Notes: generated from the sequence alone by a model not told the origin. A stretch of DNA of 64,000 nucleotides from Burkholderiaceae bacterium (GCA_021166725.1 JAJPES010000057.1:87325-151324); one strand, 5' to 3'. Positions 1-9,087 are shown, counted from the first letter of the stretch. Translations and numbers: made by a program.

Positions 1-789
1 GACGAACAACGCGCCGAGCACCGTGCCGGCGACCGTCTGAGCGCCGCCCAGCACGGCGATCAGCAGGAAATTGATCGCTCGCCCGACGCCGAAGCTGTCG
101 ACGCTCACGAACGAGACGTAGTGCGCGAAAAGACTTCCGGCGAGCGAACCCAGGACCGCGCTCAGGACGAAAACCTTCACCTTCAACAGGTGCACCGGAA
201 TGCCGAGTGCGAGCGCGGCATCGGGCGCATCGCGCATCGCACGCATCGCGAAACCGTTGCGCGAACGAAGTAGCGAGTAGTGCAGCGCGAAGACGACGGC
301 GACGACCGGCCACACGAAATAATAGAAGCGCTGCGGCGTGGCGAGCGTCCATCCGAACAGGCTCAGGCGGGGAATCCCGCCGGTACCGAGCGTGCCGCCC
401 GTGAGCCAGTCCCACTCGACGAACAACGTGTGACCGATGATCGCCAGTGCCAGCGTGGCCAGGGCGAGGAAGAAGCCCGACAATCGCAGGATCGGCAGTC
501 CGATCACGGCCGCGATTGCGCCGCTCACGCTCATGCCGACCAGCATCGCGGCCCACCACGGCCATCCGAGCGTGACGCAAGCGTACGCGGTGGCATAGGC
601 GCCGATCCCGTAGAAGACACTCTGCGCCAAGGAGACAATTCCGCATTGGCCGAGCAGGAAGCTCACGCCGATGCCCGCGATCGAATACAGCGCGGTGAAC
701 ACGAGCAGGTCGACGAGCGCTCGCGAAGCGAACGCCGGGATCGCCGCCCAAACGACTAGTCCGACCAGCACGAGCGCCCAGCGCGTCAC
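1..789 (-). CDS. livM: Branched-chain amino acid ABC transporter permease LivM (3' part off the edge)
   Basis: Inner-membrane permease of a LIV/HAAT-type ABC importer that pairs with the LivH permease next to it. The gene runs off the left edge; 263 codons are visible. My translation from the GTG at 789 is strongly hydrophobic and carries the LivM signatures GQCGIVSLAQ (about residues 48-57) and, further on, RDAPDAALALG and AVLGGAQT. The GTG lies four bases after the livH stop, so the two are translationally linked. The gene order binding protein, livH, livM is that of standard liv operons; the ATPases livG/livF are expected beyond the edge. The substrate cannot be told from sequence: many such systems in Burkholderiales import aromatic acids, amides or urea rather than leucine. 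Confidence 0.93.
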   Translation of the reverse strand, partial: MTRWALVLVGLVVWAAIPAFASRALVDLLVFTALYSIAGIGVSFLLGQCGIVSLAQSVFYGIGAYATAYACVTLGWPWWAAMLVGMSVSGAIAAVIGLPILRLSGFFLALATLALAIIGHTLFVEWDWLTGGTLGTGGIPRLSLFGWTLATPQRFYYFVWPVVAVVFALHYSLLRSRNGFAMRAMRDAPDAALALGIPVHLLKVKVFVLSAVLGSLAGSLFAHYVSFVSVDSFGVGRAINFLLIAVLGGAQTVAGTVLGALFV

Positions 790-793
790 TGTA

Positions 794-1684
794 CTAGCCG
801 CCACTGCGCCCCTTCCTGCCGAGAATGCCATTCGGCATGAGGATCATGATGACGATCAGCAGCGTCATCGAGATCACTTCCTTGTAGCCGGACGAGATGG
901 TGACGACGGCGAGCGCCTCGATCAGCCCGAGCGCGATGCCGCCGACGACGGCACTGAACGGATTGGTCAGGCCGCCGAGGATCGCCGCAGCGAATCCCTT
1001 CAGCGTCAGCAGCAGGCCCATCTCGTAGTGGATCGTGATCAACGGCGCGACGAGCATTCCGGCAAGCCCGCCGATCGCGCCTCCGAGCACGAACGTCAGC
1101 GAACGCATCCACGGGACGTTGATTCCGACAGTGGCCGCTCCATCCGCGTCGATCGACGCGGCCGTCATCGCGACGCCGAGCGGCGTGCCCGTGTAGAAGA
1201 GGCGCAGCAGCGCGACGACGACGACGCTGATCGCCATCAGCCACAGCGAATGGATGCGGATCGCGGCATTGAAGAGATCCACCGAGCCCTCGCCTCCGAT
1301 GCCGGGCAGCACCCGGTTGTCGCGCCCGAAGAAGTACAGCGCCGCGGCCGAGATCGCGAAAGCGATGCCGAGCGTGATCAACAGGTAGGTGTCGTCAGTC
1401 GCGCCGCGCCGCCGAGCCGGGCGAACGAGCACCGTCTCGACGAGCAGCCCCACCACGCCGCCGGCGATGACGCCGCCCACGAACGCAAGCGCCATGTGCA
1501 GCCCGAGGACGGTGAGCACGAGGTATCCGACGATCCCGGCGATCAGACCGAACTCGCCCTGCATCGCGTTGATGATCCGGGTGCCGCGGTAGACGACGGA
1601 CAGTCCGAGCCCGATCAGCGCATAGACGAATCCGTTCGTGAGTCCAGTGAGGACGCCCTGGAACAGCAGCGTTCCGTTCGGCAA
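794..1684 (-). CDS. livH: Branched-chain amino acid ABC transporter permease LivH
   Basis: First membrane subunit of the LIV/HAAT importer. The chain begins LPNGTLLFQGVLTG and continues with NGFVYALIGLGLSVVYRGTRI and INAMQGEFG, the conserved N-terminal block of LivH permeases; alternating hydrophobic segments cover the rest. I place the start at a TTG at 1684 because GAAGGAG sits seven bases upstream and the next residues match the family; upstream ATG extensions would add an Arg/Pro-rich stretch not seen in LivH. It follows the binding-protein gene after about 120 bases and is followed by livM after four bases. Confidence 0.93.
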   Translation of the reverse strand: MPNGTLLFQGVLTGLTNGFVYALIGLGLSVVYRGTRIINAMQGEFGLIAGIVGYLVLTVLGLHMALAFVGGVIAGGVVGLLVETVLVRPARRRGATDDTYLLITLGIAFAISAAALYFFGRDNRVLPGIGGEGSVDLFNAAIRIHSLWLMAISVVVVALLRLFYTGTPLGVAMTAASIDADGAATVGINVPWMRSLTFVLGGAIGGLAGMLVAPLITIHYEMGLLLTLKGFAAAILGGLTNPFSAVVGGIALGLIEALAVVTISSGYKEVISMTLLIVIMILMPNGILGRKGRSGG

Positions 1685-1803
1685 TCGACTCTCCTTCGGG
1701 GCAGGTGGCCGCGGCCCGTCGCGCACCGGCGGCGGCGGGACGCATCAGTGGTGCGGACGAGCGGCACATCCGTGCCGCTCCGCTCGCCCGACGAGCCGTT
1801 TCC

Positions 1804-2967
1804 TCAGGCTCCGCCCGCGCGGAACGGCAGGCGCGTGAATTTGCCGTTCACGAGCTTCGAGTAGACGAAGCTGGACAACTCGATACCGGTCATGTCCGGT
1901 GCGCTGAAGTCGTACGTCGCCATCGCTCCCTCGAACGGATGGCGCATCGCTTCGGCGATCACCTCCCGCTTGGCGTCCGCACCGACCTTGGTGAGGGCGT
2001 CGGCGATCAGGTGCACGGCGTCCCATCCCGCGGCCTCGAAGTTCTTCGGCGGCGCGTTGTACTCCTTTCGGTACAGCTCGACAAACTCGGCTTGGCGGGG
2101 CAGCGGATCCTCGCCGACGACGAACTCGGGGAACACGATGTCGTTGGCGAACTCGCCCATTCCCTTGACGTAGTCGTACGAAGCCGAGCCGATCGCCGAG
2201 ACGATCGGCTGCTCGATCTTCATCTGCCTCGCATTGCGGAACGGCACCGGCGAAGTCGCGACCACGAAGACGACCTCAGGCTGCGCGGCCCGCACCTTGG
2301 CCGCCTGCGCCGATACGTCGGTTGCGCCGACCTCGAAACGCTCGACCGCGACGTACTCGATTCCGTACGGGTCGCTGTTCTGCTTCAGGCTCGCCATGAC
2401 CGCCTGGCCATAGCCGGTGTCGTGCAGGACGCCGATCTTCTTCGCCTTCAGCGCGCGCGTTGCGTACTCGAGCATCGCCTTCGCGTTCAGGCTCTGCGGC
2501 GGCAGCACGTGATACAGCGATTTGTACGTCAGCTCGATCTGCGGCCCGAGGCCGGTGAATGTAACCTGCGCCATCTTCTCGGCGTTGGTGATCGCCGCGA
2601 TTGCTCCCGTGCTCGCCGTGAGCGACGGCCCGATCATCGCGACCGACTTTTCGCCGAAGATGAGGTTCTCCGCCTTGCTCTTCGCGAGATCGGGCTTCGA
2701 GCCGTCGTCCTCGATCAAGACCTCGAGCGGACGGCCCTTGACGCCGCCCTTCGCGTTGATCGTCTTCACCGCGAGCAGGATGCCGTTGCGTTCGGGGTGC
2801 CCCAGCCCTGCCCCGGGGCCGGTCAGCGACAACACCGATCCGATCTTGATCGGCTGGCCTTGTGCGAACGCGAATCCCGGCGCCAGCGAAGCGCCGGCAA
2901 CCGCCTTCAAAAGCGTACGTCGCGTGATCCCCGCGACGAGTTCATTCTTGTGCGTCGTGCCCGTCAT
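1804..2967 (-). CDS. ABC transporter substrate-binding protein (LivK-like)
   Basis: Periplasmic binding protein (Peripla_BP_6 family, 387 residues) that delivers substrate to the adjacent LivH/LivM permeases. The N-terminus ITRRTLLKAVAGASLAPG followed by FAFAQG is a signal peptide with a twin-Arg RRTLLK motif, so Tat export is likely. The mature part begins PIKIGSVLSLTGPGAG, the usual opening of this fold, followed by NGILLAVKTINAKGG and later YGQAVMASLKQ. The ATG at 2967 is chosen because TTGGAGG lies six bases upstream. In-frame sequence further upstream is a shadow of the hydrolase gene. The ligand is unknown; the upstream esterase-like gene hints at a carboxylate or ester-derived compound, which is only inference. 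Confidence 0.92.
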   Translation of the reverse strand: MTGTTHKNELVAGITRRTLLKAVAGASLAPGFAFAQGQPIKIGSVLSLTGPGAGLGHPERNGILLAVKTINAKGGVKGRPLEVLIEDDGSKPDLAKSKAENLIFGEKSVAMIGPSLTASTGAIAAITNAEKMAQVTFTGLGPQIELTYKSLYHVLPPQSLNAKAMLEYATRALKAKKIGVLHDTGYGQAVMASLKQNSDPYGIEYVAVERFEVGATDVSAQAAKVRAAQPEVVFVVATSPVPFRNARQMKIEQPIVSAIGSASYDYVKGMGEFANDIVFPEFVVGEDPLPRQAEFVELYRKEYNAPPKNFEAAGWDAVHLIADALTKVGADAKREVIAEAMRHPFEGAMATYDFSAPDMTGIELSSFVYSKLVNGKFTRLPFRAGGA

Positions 2968-3047
2968 GTCGTCCTCCAAGTGGATCGATGCGCGGCCGAT
3001 CGAAGGCCTGCGGCTTTCGGTCGGCAAGCGTTCCTTTCCGATCGCAA

Positions 3048-3968
3048 TCAGCCGGCCATCTGGGCCAACGTTTCCTTCAGCCAGACCGACTGGACCTTGC
3101 CCACTTTCCCGAGGTGATCGCGGTTGGTGTACAGACTCATGTGGTCGACACCCTGCACGGAAGCGAATGCCTTGTTGGGATTCGTGATGGCGTTGAAAGT
3201 CTCGGCCTCGAGATCGGCCGACGTGATGTTGTCGCCAGCGGCAAGCGTCATCATCACCGGTGTCTCCACGATCCGCTCGCAGAACGGAGCGACCTTGTAC
3301 TGCAGTAGCAGCTCGACCGATTCGATCGTATTCCAGTGCTCGTGCCGCGGCGCTTCTTTCGCCTTGATCCCTGCGAAGCCCGAGTACACGTGCGGGAACG
3401 GCCAAGACGTCAGTTCCAGGTTCGGATCCTTCTCGGGCGACATCGGCATGCGACCGCTCGGCTTGCCCTGGAAGCGCGCGCGGCGATCCTCGAGAATCAT
3501 CCGGTTCAGCATGGCGAAGCGCGTCTCGCCGTGCACGCGCCGCATCGTCTGGTAGCCGTCGACGACGGGAATCGTCGAGATCGCGAACTTGGCGCGCGAA
3601 TCGAGCGCGGCGACGATCAGCACGTGCCCGCCGCTGTAAGAGATGCCCCAGACTCCGGTCCGGGACTTGTCGATGCCCGGCAGGCTCTCCGCGAACGTCA
3701 GCGCGTTGCGGTAGTCCTCGATCTGGTCCCACGGATTGATGTGCTGACGCGGCTCGCCGGTGCTCTCGCCGAAGCGGCGATAGTCGAAGCGCAGCGTCGC
3801 GCAACCGAGTTCCTCGAAGAACTTGCCGTACCAAGGCATGACGATTTCCTTGGTATAGCACCAGCCGCCCGCCATGACGACCAGCGGGGTGCTCCCTTGC
3901 ACGCCCGCGGGCCTCGTCAGCACCGCCTTGCAGGTATCGGCTCCGCTCTTGAACTCGACCATCTCCAT
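3048..3968 (-). CDS. Alpha/beta hydrolase (S15/CocE-like nucleophile motif)
   Basis: Cytoplasmic alpha/beta-fold hydrolase of 306 residues, first gene of the minus-strand run that continues into the LivKHM importer. Visible features: oxyanion-region VVMAGGWCYT, RFDYRRFGES, nucleophile elbow GVWGISYSGG (GxSYxG, Ser near residue 110, as in X-Pro dipeptidyl peptidase/CocE relatives), acidic AAGDNITS and C-terminal GVDHMSLY for the Asp and His of the triad. No signal peptide. ATG at 3968 is preferred (AAGGAG seven bases upstream); a GTG immediately before it and ATG at 3962 are alternatives. The substrate is unknown; co-location with an importer suggests it processes what the importer brings in. 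Confidence 0.8.
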   Translation of the reverse strand: MEMVEFKSGADTCKAVLTRPAGVQGSTPLVVMAGGWCYTKEIVMPWYGKFFEELGCATLRFDYRRFGESTGEPRQHINPWDQIEDYRNALTFAESLPGIDKSRTGVWGISYSGGHVLIVAALDSRAKFAISTIPVVDGYQTMRRVHGETRFAMLNRMILEDRRARFQGKPSGRMPMSPEKDPNLELTSWPFPHVYSGFAGIKAKEAPRHEHWNTIESVELLLQYKVAPFCERIVETPVMMTLAAGDNITSADLEAETFNAITNPNKAFASVQGVDHMSLYTNRDHLGKVGKVQSVWLKETLAQMAG

Positions 3969-4247
3969 CACTTCGCTCCTTTGTCAGGTCCCGGCGGACT
4001 TGCCGGATTTGGGGTTGCCTTCTGAATGCCGAGCCGGGGCACCGGTCGTCACTGAAGACGAGACGTCACGACCTTCCGAAGAAAACGCTCAGGGTGGCGT
4101 CGCTTCGGAGTCGGTTGCAAGGAGAGAAACCAGCGCTCGAGCCACGAGGCAGGCGCCGGCATTCCGCGCGCAATCAGTGCTGGTGAACTGCTCGACGTCT
4201 CCTGGGAACCGCTTGCCGCTTTCCGAGGAGTCTAAGGTTACCTGAGT

Positions 4248-4280
4248 GATGAGTCAACAGTCAGTGACTAGAGACTCATC
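4248..4280. repeat. Nested palindrome upstream of the hydrolase-liv operon
   Basis: GATGAGT at 4248-4254 is exactly repeated inverted as ACTCATC at 4274-4280, and the space between them contains a second palindrome AGTCAGTGACT. It lies about 280 bases upstream of the hydrolase start and about 40 bases before the decayed transposase. It could be a regulator site for the liv operon or the end of the decayed insertion; nothing decides between them. The rest of 3969-4247 shows no recognisable gene. Confidence 0.5.
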
Positions 4281-4318
4281 GGAAAGCAGAAGATCCGGTT
4301 CTCAGCCTCGCGGTATGT

Positions 4319-4519
4319 CCTGGCACTGATGGTCGTCGCAGCGACGCACACCAACCCGGCCAGGTATGGGCGATGGACTTCGTGTCCGATGCACTGGTCA
4401 ACGGAGCCAGGTTCCAGCTGCTGTTAGTCTTCGTCGACAACGGTTCCGAATTCACCGGGCGCCTGATGGACATGTGGGCATACCACCACCAGGTTCGCAT
4501 CGACTTCGGCCGGCCTGGT
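4319..4519 (+). pseudogene. IS3-family transposase (OrfB) remnant with internal deletion
   Basis: One frame reads RRSDAHQPGQVWAMDFVSDA then LVNGARFQLLLVFVDNGSEF and TGRLMDMWAYHHQVRIDFGRPG. These are two parts of the DDE integrase core of IS3-family OrfB: the segment around the first Asp (WxMDFV) and the segment around the second Asp (VDNGSEF), which in intact proteins are separated by about 50 residues. Here they are joined directly, so the core carries an internal deletion. Before and after this stretch the frame no longer matches the family, and the third catalytic Glu region is missing. No intact terminal repeats were found. The remnant is non-functional. Confidence 0.75.
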
Positions 4520-4665
4520 TACCGCAGCACGGCGAGGAAGTGCGCTTCCTGCGCCAGATCCTTGCATGCCTTCACGCGGAAGGCACGTTCGCGCTCACCT
4601 GCGGTCAGCAGTTTGTGCAGCGCTTTGGCGCGGAGTCGGCGCGCAGCACCTGAACACGGCGCATC

Positions 4666-5901
4666 TTATCCGAGTAGGCTTGGCGACTTGTCAGGACGAC
4701 AAGTCCCTCGCGTTGCTCCGACAAACAAAACGACCAACAGGGCGAAATGCACTAATGCAATGGCGTGATAAAGAAGGCCGTCAATCAGCGCATAAGCAAG
4801 GAAGGCGAGAACGGCAGAGGTAAGAACCACGAGGCCGGGAGGCATATTCGACCATCGCTTCCTGGTCGACTCGCTGCCGCCCCCGCACTCCTGCCAGACA
4901 ACGATACACAGCTTTGCGAACAACGCGCATCCGACAAACCCGAACTCTAGAAGAAACTGCAGGACAAAATTGTGCGGTTGAGCTACAGCGCTATTGCAGC
5001 AGGCCGAGAATATGTAGCCCTCCGGACCATATCCGAACGCGGGCCGCCGCAGGATGGCGTTGAACGCCTGCATCCAGATCTCGAGCCGATCTGCAACGTA
5101 AGCGGCCCGGCCAATGCCTTCGCCAAACCGGTAAAAAAGACTGGGAGCACGAACAAGATCGGCAGCGCCTAGGAAATAGACCGAGCCCGCCGACAGCATT
5201 AGTGCAGACGCGCAAAATACAAACAACTGTTTGCGGGATCGTCCTAACACAATCGCCGCTGCCACGAACACCAGCCAGGCACCGATCGCTCCGCGAGCGC
5301 CGAGCAGGATAATGCCGAACAATGCCGCCGTAGTCAGCACGAACGCAGTCGCCTGCAATCTACTCGTCCGCACGAAAAGCGACGTGGCGAATGCAGCCGC
5401 GATGAAACCGTGATACGCAAAGTGACGTATATTGGCGTAGTGCGGGGCGCCTGTCGCAGGCAAACCCGAACCCGCCTGCAACGAGATCACCCAAAAAACC
5501 ACGTATACGAGAAAGACGGCATGAACCAGCGGAACAAGAAGTAGGTACCTGTTCAGCACGTCGTCCACGGACCCTGCATGCACGACATAAAGGGCAATTC
5601 CGAACAGGAGGATGCTGTAATAAAGATGAAGACGGTTCAACGACCCGTAAAGGTTGGCTGCTCCCCAGACCGACACCGCCACCGACATGGAAAAGACCGC
5701 TGCCCAGAAAAGCAAACGCCGACTGACGTGCAGTTCACGACCGGAAATCATCGCACCGACGAGCAACGTCGCCGCCGCAATGAAGACGTATTCGCCTACC
5801 TGTCGGTTGTAGCCATTCGGCGAAAGGCCGTAGTTGTCGACCGCCACGTAAACAAGTAACGCAAAACCCAGCGGCGGTAACCAGCCGATCGCGAGATGCA
5901 T
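4666..5901 (-). CDS. O-antigen ligase family protein, probable pilin O-oligosaccharyltransferase (PglL/TfpO-like)
   Basis: Polytopic inner-membrane protein of 411 residues with about ten hydrophobic segments. The large periplasmic loop carries the Wzy_C/O-antigen-ligase signature: RLEIWMQAFNAILRRPAFGYG followed within 20 residues by PHNFVLQFLLEFG. Enzymes of this family move lipid-linked glycan onto lipid A or, in PglL/TfpO types, onto pilin Ser/Thr. Its position two genes after pilA on the same strand matches the pilA-tfpO/pglL arrangement known in Pseudomonas, Neisseria and Burkholderiales, so pilin is the likely acceptor. The start lies three bases after the stop of the sulfatase-like gene, so the two are co-translated. 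Whether it ligates, polymerises or glycosylates cannot be told by eye. Confidence 0.8.
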   Translation of the reverse strand: MHLAIGWLPPLGFALLVYVAVDNYGLSPNGYNRQVGEYVFIAAATLLVGAMISGRELHVSRRLLFWAAVFSMSVAVSVWGAANLYGSLNRLHLYYSILLFGIALYVVHAGSVDDVLNRYLLLVPLVHAVFLVYVVFWVISLQAGSGLPATGAPHYANIRHFAYHGFIAAAFATSLFVRTSRLQATAFVLTTAALFGIILLGARGAIGAWLVFVAAAIVLGRSRKQLFVFCASALMLSAGSVYFLGAADLVRAPSLFYRFGEGIGRAAYVADRLEIWMQAFNAILRRPAFGYGPEGYIFSACCNSAVAQPHNFVLQFLLEFGFVGCALFAKLCIVVWQECGGGSESTRKRWSNMPPGLVVLTSAVLAFLAYALIDGLLYHAIALVHFALLVVLFVGATRGTCRPDKSPSLLG

Positions 5902-5904
5902 CGC

Positions 5905-7797
5905 TCATCCCCCTGCGGAAAGGAGTATCCGCGCGCGATACGCGTCGATTCTCTCGATATCGTCCGGTGCCGGCTCGCGCGCCGTGAGCCGCCTGCCGGA
6001 ATCATCGATTCGGTAGGCGATGTAGCCATCCACAGCAGGGGAATAATAGGTTATTCGATTCCCGCACCTCAAACCGACGTCCTTGGTTCGCGCTAATGCA
6101 GGAAGAATGCGCTCACGCAGTCGCAAACGTCCTTGCGGATCGATTTCATAATAGCCCGCCCCGTCGCTTGCCAACCGGCGCTCGTCGAGCGTCTGGAAAT
6201 CTTCGGCAGCGGCAAACCGGATCCCGGTTTCGACGGTCATGCAGGGATCCGCGGCTGTCAAACGGACTGTTCCCGTGAGAATGTAATGCTCAACTGCCGC
6301 GCGCAAGTCCGTGAGCGAAACCTGGTCGGTACGCACGTCGACATTCCGCGCCGAGGCGCGACCGTTTCGAAACGGAACCAGGCCCAGAACTACTCGACTC
6401 TCGTCTTCGCTTAGTATTTGTGCACCGTGGCCGAACGCGGAGATCTTCAATCGACCGTTCGAGCCGCTGATCTCGCCTTCGATTTCACCCAGACTCTCAC
6501 CGTGATCGGACAACACGACGACCAGTGCATCTTGGAGATACCCGCGATCGCGCAGCGCCGAAACAAGTTGACCGACCTGCCGGTCCACCACCGCGAGCGC
6601 CGCAATATACCCAGCATAAAGACGATCGGAATCCGAGTCGTCCGGCCGCGCGTATCTCGACTTGTACGGATAATGCGCCGATTCGAAATGCACCGCGAGA
6701 AACACCTGGCGTGCGCCGCTCAGCGCCGCTATCGTCTCCTCGACGAACGCTCGCTTGTCGTAGTTCGCGAATGAAGCTGCATTGAGCCAGGAATAGGGCA
6801 GCAATACATGGCCGAGACGAGTCTGGAGCAAGAGATTGGTCAATGGGGTATCGTTGAACCGCTGAAGCAAGAAATCGAGAGCCCCAATCTTCGGACCTAC
6901 GGTGCGGTCGAATCCAAATGATTCGTCGATATTCGAGAATCGGCGCTCATCGATCGCGAAAATTGTTCGATAGCCGGCCGCACGGAGGGTATGCGGCAGC
7001 AGATCCGATCGATCGACACGCTCCAAACCTCGCAGATTGAAGATCGCTCGATGGTCGGCGGGATAGCGTCCGCTGAGAATGGAAGTCCACGCGGGAAACG
7101 TGCGCCCCAGAGGCGTATATGCACGCTCAAATGTGGTTCCTTGCGAAAGAAGCGCCGTCAGGTTCGGAAGACGCTCGCTTTCATTCTCGATCACGCGCGC
7201 CGAAAGCGAATCGACGCCGATCATGATGACGTTGCGCGACTCGGGAGCGACGACGATCGAAATGCTTCGCCCCGAATTGGCGTTCGCCGTAAGAGCGGTC
7301 ACTAGCGAAATGCCCACCAGCGCGGGGAGCAGCTTTTTCGGGGCGACGGTACTTGCCGCCACCATCACTGCGAGAGCAAGGACCAGCGCACCTCCAATGA
7401 ACATGCCGGGCCCAGCGACGGAGTCCAATGCCAGTGAGTAGTCTGACAGCGGGAAAGCGAGGCGATTACCGGCGACGAGGACGAACCAGGCACCAATGAA
7501 TAGAACCAGGCGGGACAACGCAGGTCGAAGGCCGACTGCATCAGTGAGCCGATCCGCAAGGAATTTCAGAACAAGGTAGAGAGCCAGCAGTGGAACCAGA
7601 TGCCCGAATAGCACATTGCGGAGGACCTCCAACTGAACTGGCCGTTTCGCAAGCGCATCGAATGCGAGTGTTCCCACTCCTTGTGGAAGATCGACCAGCG
7701 ACTCCCAAGTCGAGAGACTGGGCGCGTAGTAGGCCAGAACGAAAGCGAGGAAGCCGCTTACCGCCAGAACCGAATGCCGTGGTGACGGGACACACAT
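5905..7797 (-). CDS. Membrane-anchored sulfatase/alkaline-phosphatase superfamily enzyme
   Basis: About 630 residues: four or five N-terminal membrane segments up to roughly residue 180, then a periplasmic catalytic domain. Motifs: NVIMIGVDSL (metal-binding Asp), RTFPAWTSILSGRYP (nucleophile region, Thr/Ser instead of the sulfatase Cys/Ser-x-Pro-x-Arg), VVVLSDHGESLG and a following GHG (metal-binding Asp/His). This is the layout of phosphoethanolamine and phosphoglycerol transferases and of membrane sulfatase-like proteins. Placed between pilA and the glycosyl-ligase it probably decorates the pilin glycan or its lipid-linked precursor, which is inference. ATG at 7797 is taken; a TTG seven codons upstream is possible and neither has a clear SD site. 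Confidence 0.8.
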   Translation of the reverse strand: MCVPSPRHSVLAVSGFLAFVLAYYAPSLSTWESLVDLPQGVGTLAFDALAKRPVQLEVLRNVLFGHLVPLLALYLVLKFLADRLTDAVGLRPALSRLVLFIGAWFVLVAGNRLAFPLSDYSLALDSVAGPGMFIGGALVLALAVMVAASTVAPKKLLPALVGISLVTALTANANSGRSISIVVAPESRNVIMIGVDSLSARVIENESERLPNLTALLSQGTTFERAYTPLGRTFPAWTSILSGRYPADHRAIFNLRGLERVDRSDLLPHTLRAAGYRTIFAIDERRFSNIDESFGFDRTVGPKIGALDFLLQRFNDTPLTNLLLQTRLGHVLLPYSWLNAASFANYDKRAFVEETIAALSGARQVFLAVHFESAHYPYKSRYARPDDSDSDRLYAGYIAALAVVDRQVGQLVSALRDRGYLQDALVVVLSDHGESLGEIEGEISGSNGRLKISAFGHGAQILSEDESRVVLGLVPFRNGRASARNVDVRTDQVSLTDLRAAVEHYILTGTVRLTAADPCMTVETGIRFAAAEDFQTLDERRLASDGAGYYEIDPQGRLRLRERILPALARTKDVGLRCGNRITYYSPAVDGYIAYRIDDSGRRLTAREPAPDDIERIDAYRARILLSAGG

Positions 7798-7818
7798 TCT
7801 GATCGACGCGTGGAACAA

Positions 7819-8047
7819 CCGAATGGTGGCCGGTGAGGACTACCTGCTCACGACCGTCCCCGCGGGGCCGCATGAACGGGACGGGCGGAGTCGAGCGAAG
7901 CGGACATCAAGCATAGCGCTGTGCAACCATGCGAGTTGTTTCGCGCGGACCGCGATTGACAGCGGCCTTCTTGCGTGCAACCGAGGGACTTGTCGAGTCC
8001 TCTCGCAATACATATTGTCTTACCTCTCTCCGACGCTCACTCTGGAA
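7819..8047. other. Intergenic stretch without a gene
   Basis: Between the sulfatase-like gene and the group II intron I see no coding pattern, RNA gene or clear promoter. It must hold the promoter or read-through path for the downstream pair, since the pilA terminator lies upstream of it. Confidence 0.5.
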
Positions 8048-8597
8048 ATCGGGATAGGGGCGGTCAGCAAAGCTGACCGATCCCCTCCCGCACCATTCGG
8101 CATGAGGGTCCGCACCGGACGGTTCGAGCGTTGAGGTCATGAGATCCGGGGCACGCCGAGCCGGTCAAACCAGGCAATGGCATCGCCCGATTCAACCGCA
8201 TACGGCTGTTACGTCACCAGCACCGGCTCCCACTCGTTCGGCCCTTCGCCCCGTGCCGGGGGGGGCTACTACGGCCTCTGCTGACTTCTCGCTCCGGGTG
8301 ATCCCATCAGCCTTTCAGCCGCAAGGCGAGATCTCCCCGGGGGTAAGAGCGCACTCCTTCGCTGCACAACCGCCGGATTTCCGCCGCCTCGCCTTGATCA
8401 CGAGAGCTTCACGGTTTCATGCCCGCTCTGCTCGGTAGCGCCCTGCAACCAGTTCTCGTCCATCCGCTCGCAACTCATGCTCCACGCTTCCTCCCCGTGC
8501 TCGGTCGCCCTCGCGCAGTTGCGCTTCGCTTCGCTCGCTGCGATCAACTTGCGGCGGGACTTGCACCTGCAGGAGTGTGCCCATATGCCGGGCGCAC
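8048..8597 (-). mobile_element. ORF-deleted group II intron, bacterial class C (IIC) type
   Basis: Read on the minus strand from 8597 the element begins GTGCGCCCGGCATATGGGCA and CTCCTGCAGGTGCAAGTCC, the 5' end typical of class IIC introns such as that of Oceanobacillus iheyensis. Further in come TGCGCTCTTACCCCCGGGGA, then AGAAGTCAGCAGAGGCCGTA and GGCGAAGGGCCGAACGAGT, matching the conserved domain that precedes the maturase ORF. The ORF is missing: only a possible tail ending WFDRLGVPRIS-stop remains. A domain-V-like stretch CATGCCGAATGGTG and a domain-VI hairpin CGGTCAGC/GCTGACCG then CCCCTATCCCGAT close the 3' end (about 8048; uncertain by several bases). The 5' end abuts the T-run of the pilA terminator, the known insertion preference of class IIC. 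Confidence 0.82.
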
Positions 8598-8630
8598 AAA
8601 AAAGAGACTGCCCTATATGAGCAGTCTCTT
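8598..8630 (-). terminator. Rho-independent terminator of pilA
   Basis: A perfect 10-bp stem, AAGAGACTGC on one arm and GCAGTCTCTT on the other, with a nine-base loop, is followed on the minus strand by T6 (8598-8603). It lies 20 bases after the pilA stop and directly before the group II intron. Confidence 0.93.
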
Positions 8631-8649
8631 CCGAGATGACGCGGAAAGA

Positions 8650-9087
8650 TCAAGTGTGCCGACACTCGGCAGGAACGTATTTGTAGTTGGCAGCGTTCGA
8701 CGTCTTGCAAGCCCACGTCACGCCAGCACTCGCCGTAGCCGGCGTGAAGGTAAGTGCAACACCTTTTGCCGCTGTCGTGCCTGTTACCGTAACTACGCCA
8801 GAAGCGCATGCGATAGAGGCCATATTCGTGGTGGCAGTTGCAGTCGTATTGACTCCGTTGCATGAGTTGGCATCGATGGTGCCGCCGGCATTGGCGATAT
8901 TTTCACCGATCGTTGCTTTCGCGCCTGAAGCCATGATGGCCAGCTCCGAAACTCGCGCGCGAACCGTGTAGTCCTGATACGCCGGCAGCGCCACCGCCGC
9001 CAGAATTCCGATGATCGCCACGACGATCATCAGTTCGATCAGCGTAAAGCCCTTCTGCACCTGCCTACGAACCTGAGTCATCTTCAT
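8650..9087 (-). CDS. pilA: Type IV pilus major pilin PilA
   Basis: Prepilin of 145 residues. The leader [13 protein letters not shown] is cleaved by PilD before Phe14; the mature chain starts [20 protein letters not shown] with Glu5, the N-methylated assembly helix of type IVa pilins. Four Cys follow (76, 94, 127, 142); the last pair, [16 protein letters not shown], forms the C-terminal disulfide loop. The middle is rich in Thr, Ser and Ala, suited to O-glycosylation. ATG at 9087 is chosen for GGGGAG six bases upstream and the normal leader length; the in-frame ATG at 9153 would add an un-pilin-like extension. It has a sigma-54 promoter upstream, its own terminator and downstream glycan-modifying genes. 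Confidence 0.96.
   Translation of the reverse strand: MKMTQVRRQVQKGFTLIELMIVVAIIGILAAVALPAYQDYTVRARVSELAIMASGAKATIGENIANAGGTIDANSCNGVNTTATATTNMASIACASGVVTVTGTTAAKGVALTFTPATASAGVTWACKTSNAANYKYVPAECRHT

Noticed and set aside
4519..4650. Minus-strand frame reading RRLRAKALHKLLTAGERERA...
   Set aside because: About 40 residues with a plausible helix but no start codon and no family I recognise; may be an old gene fragment beside the transposase remnant, too weak to call.
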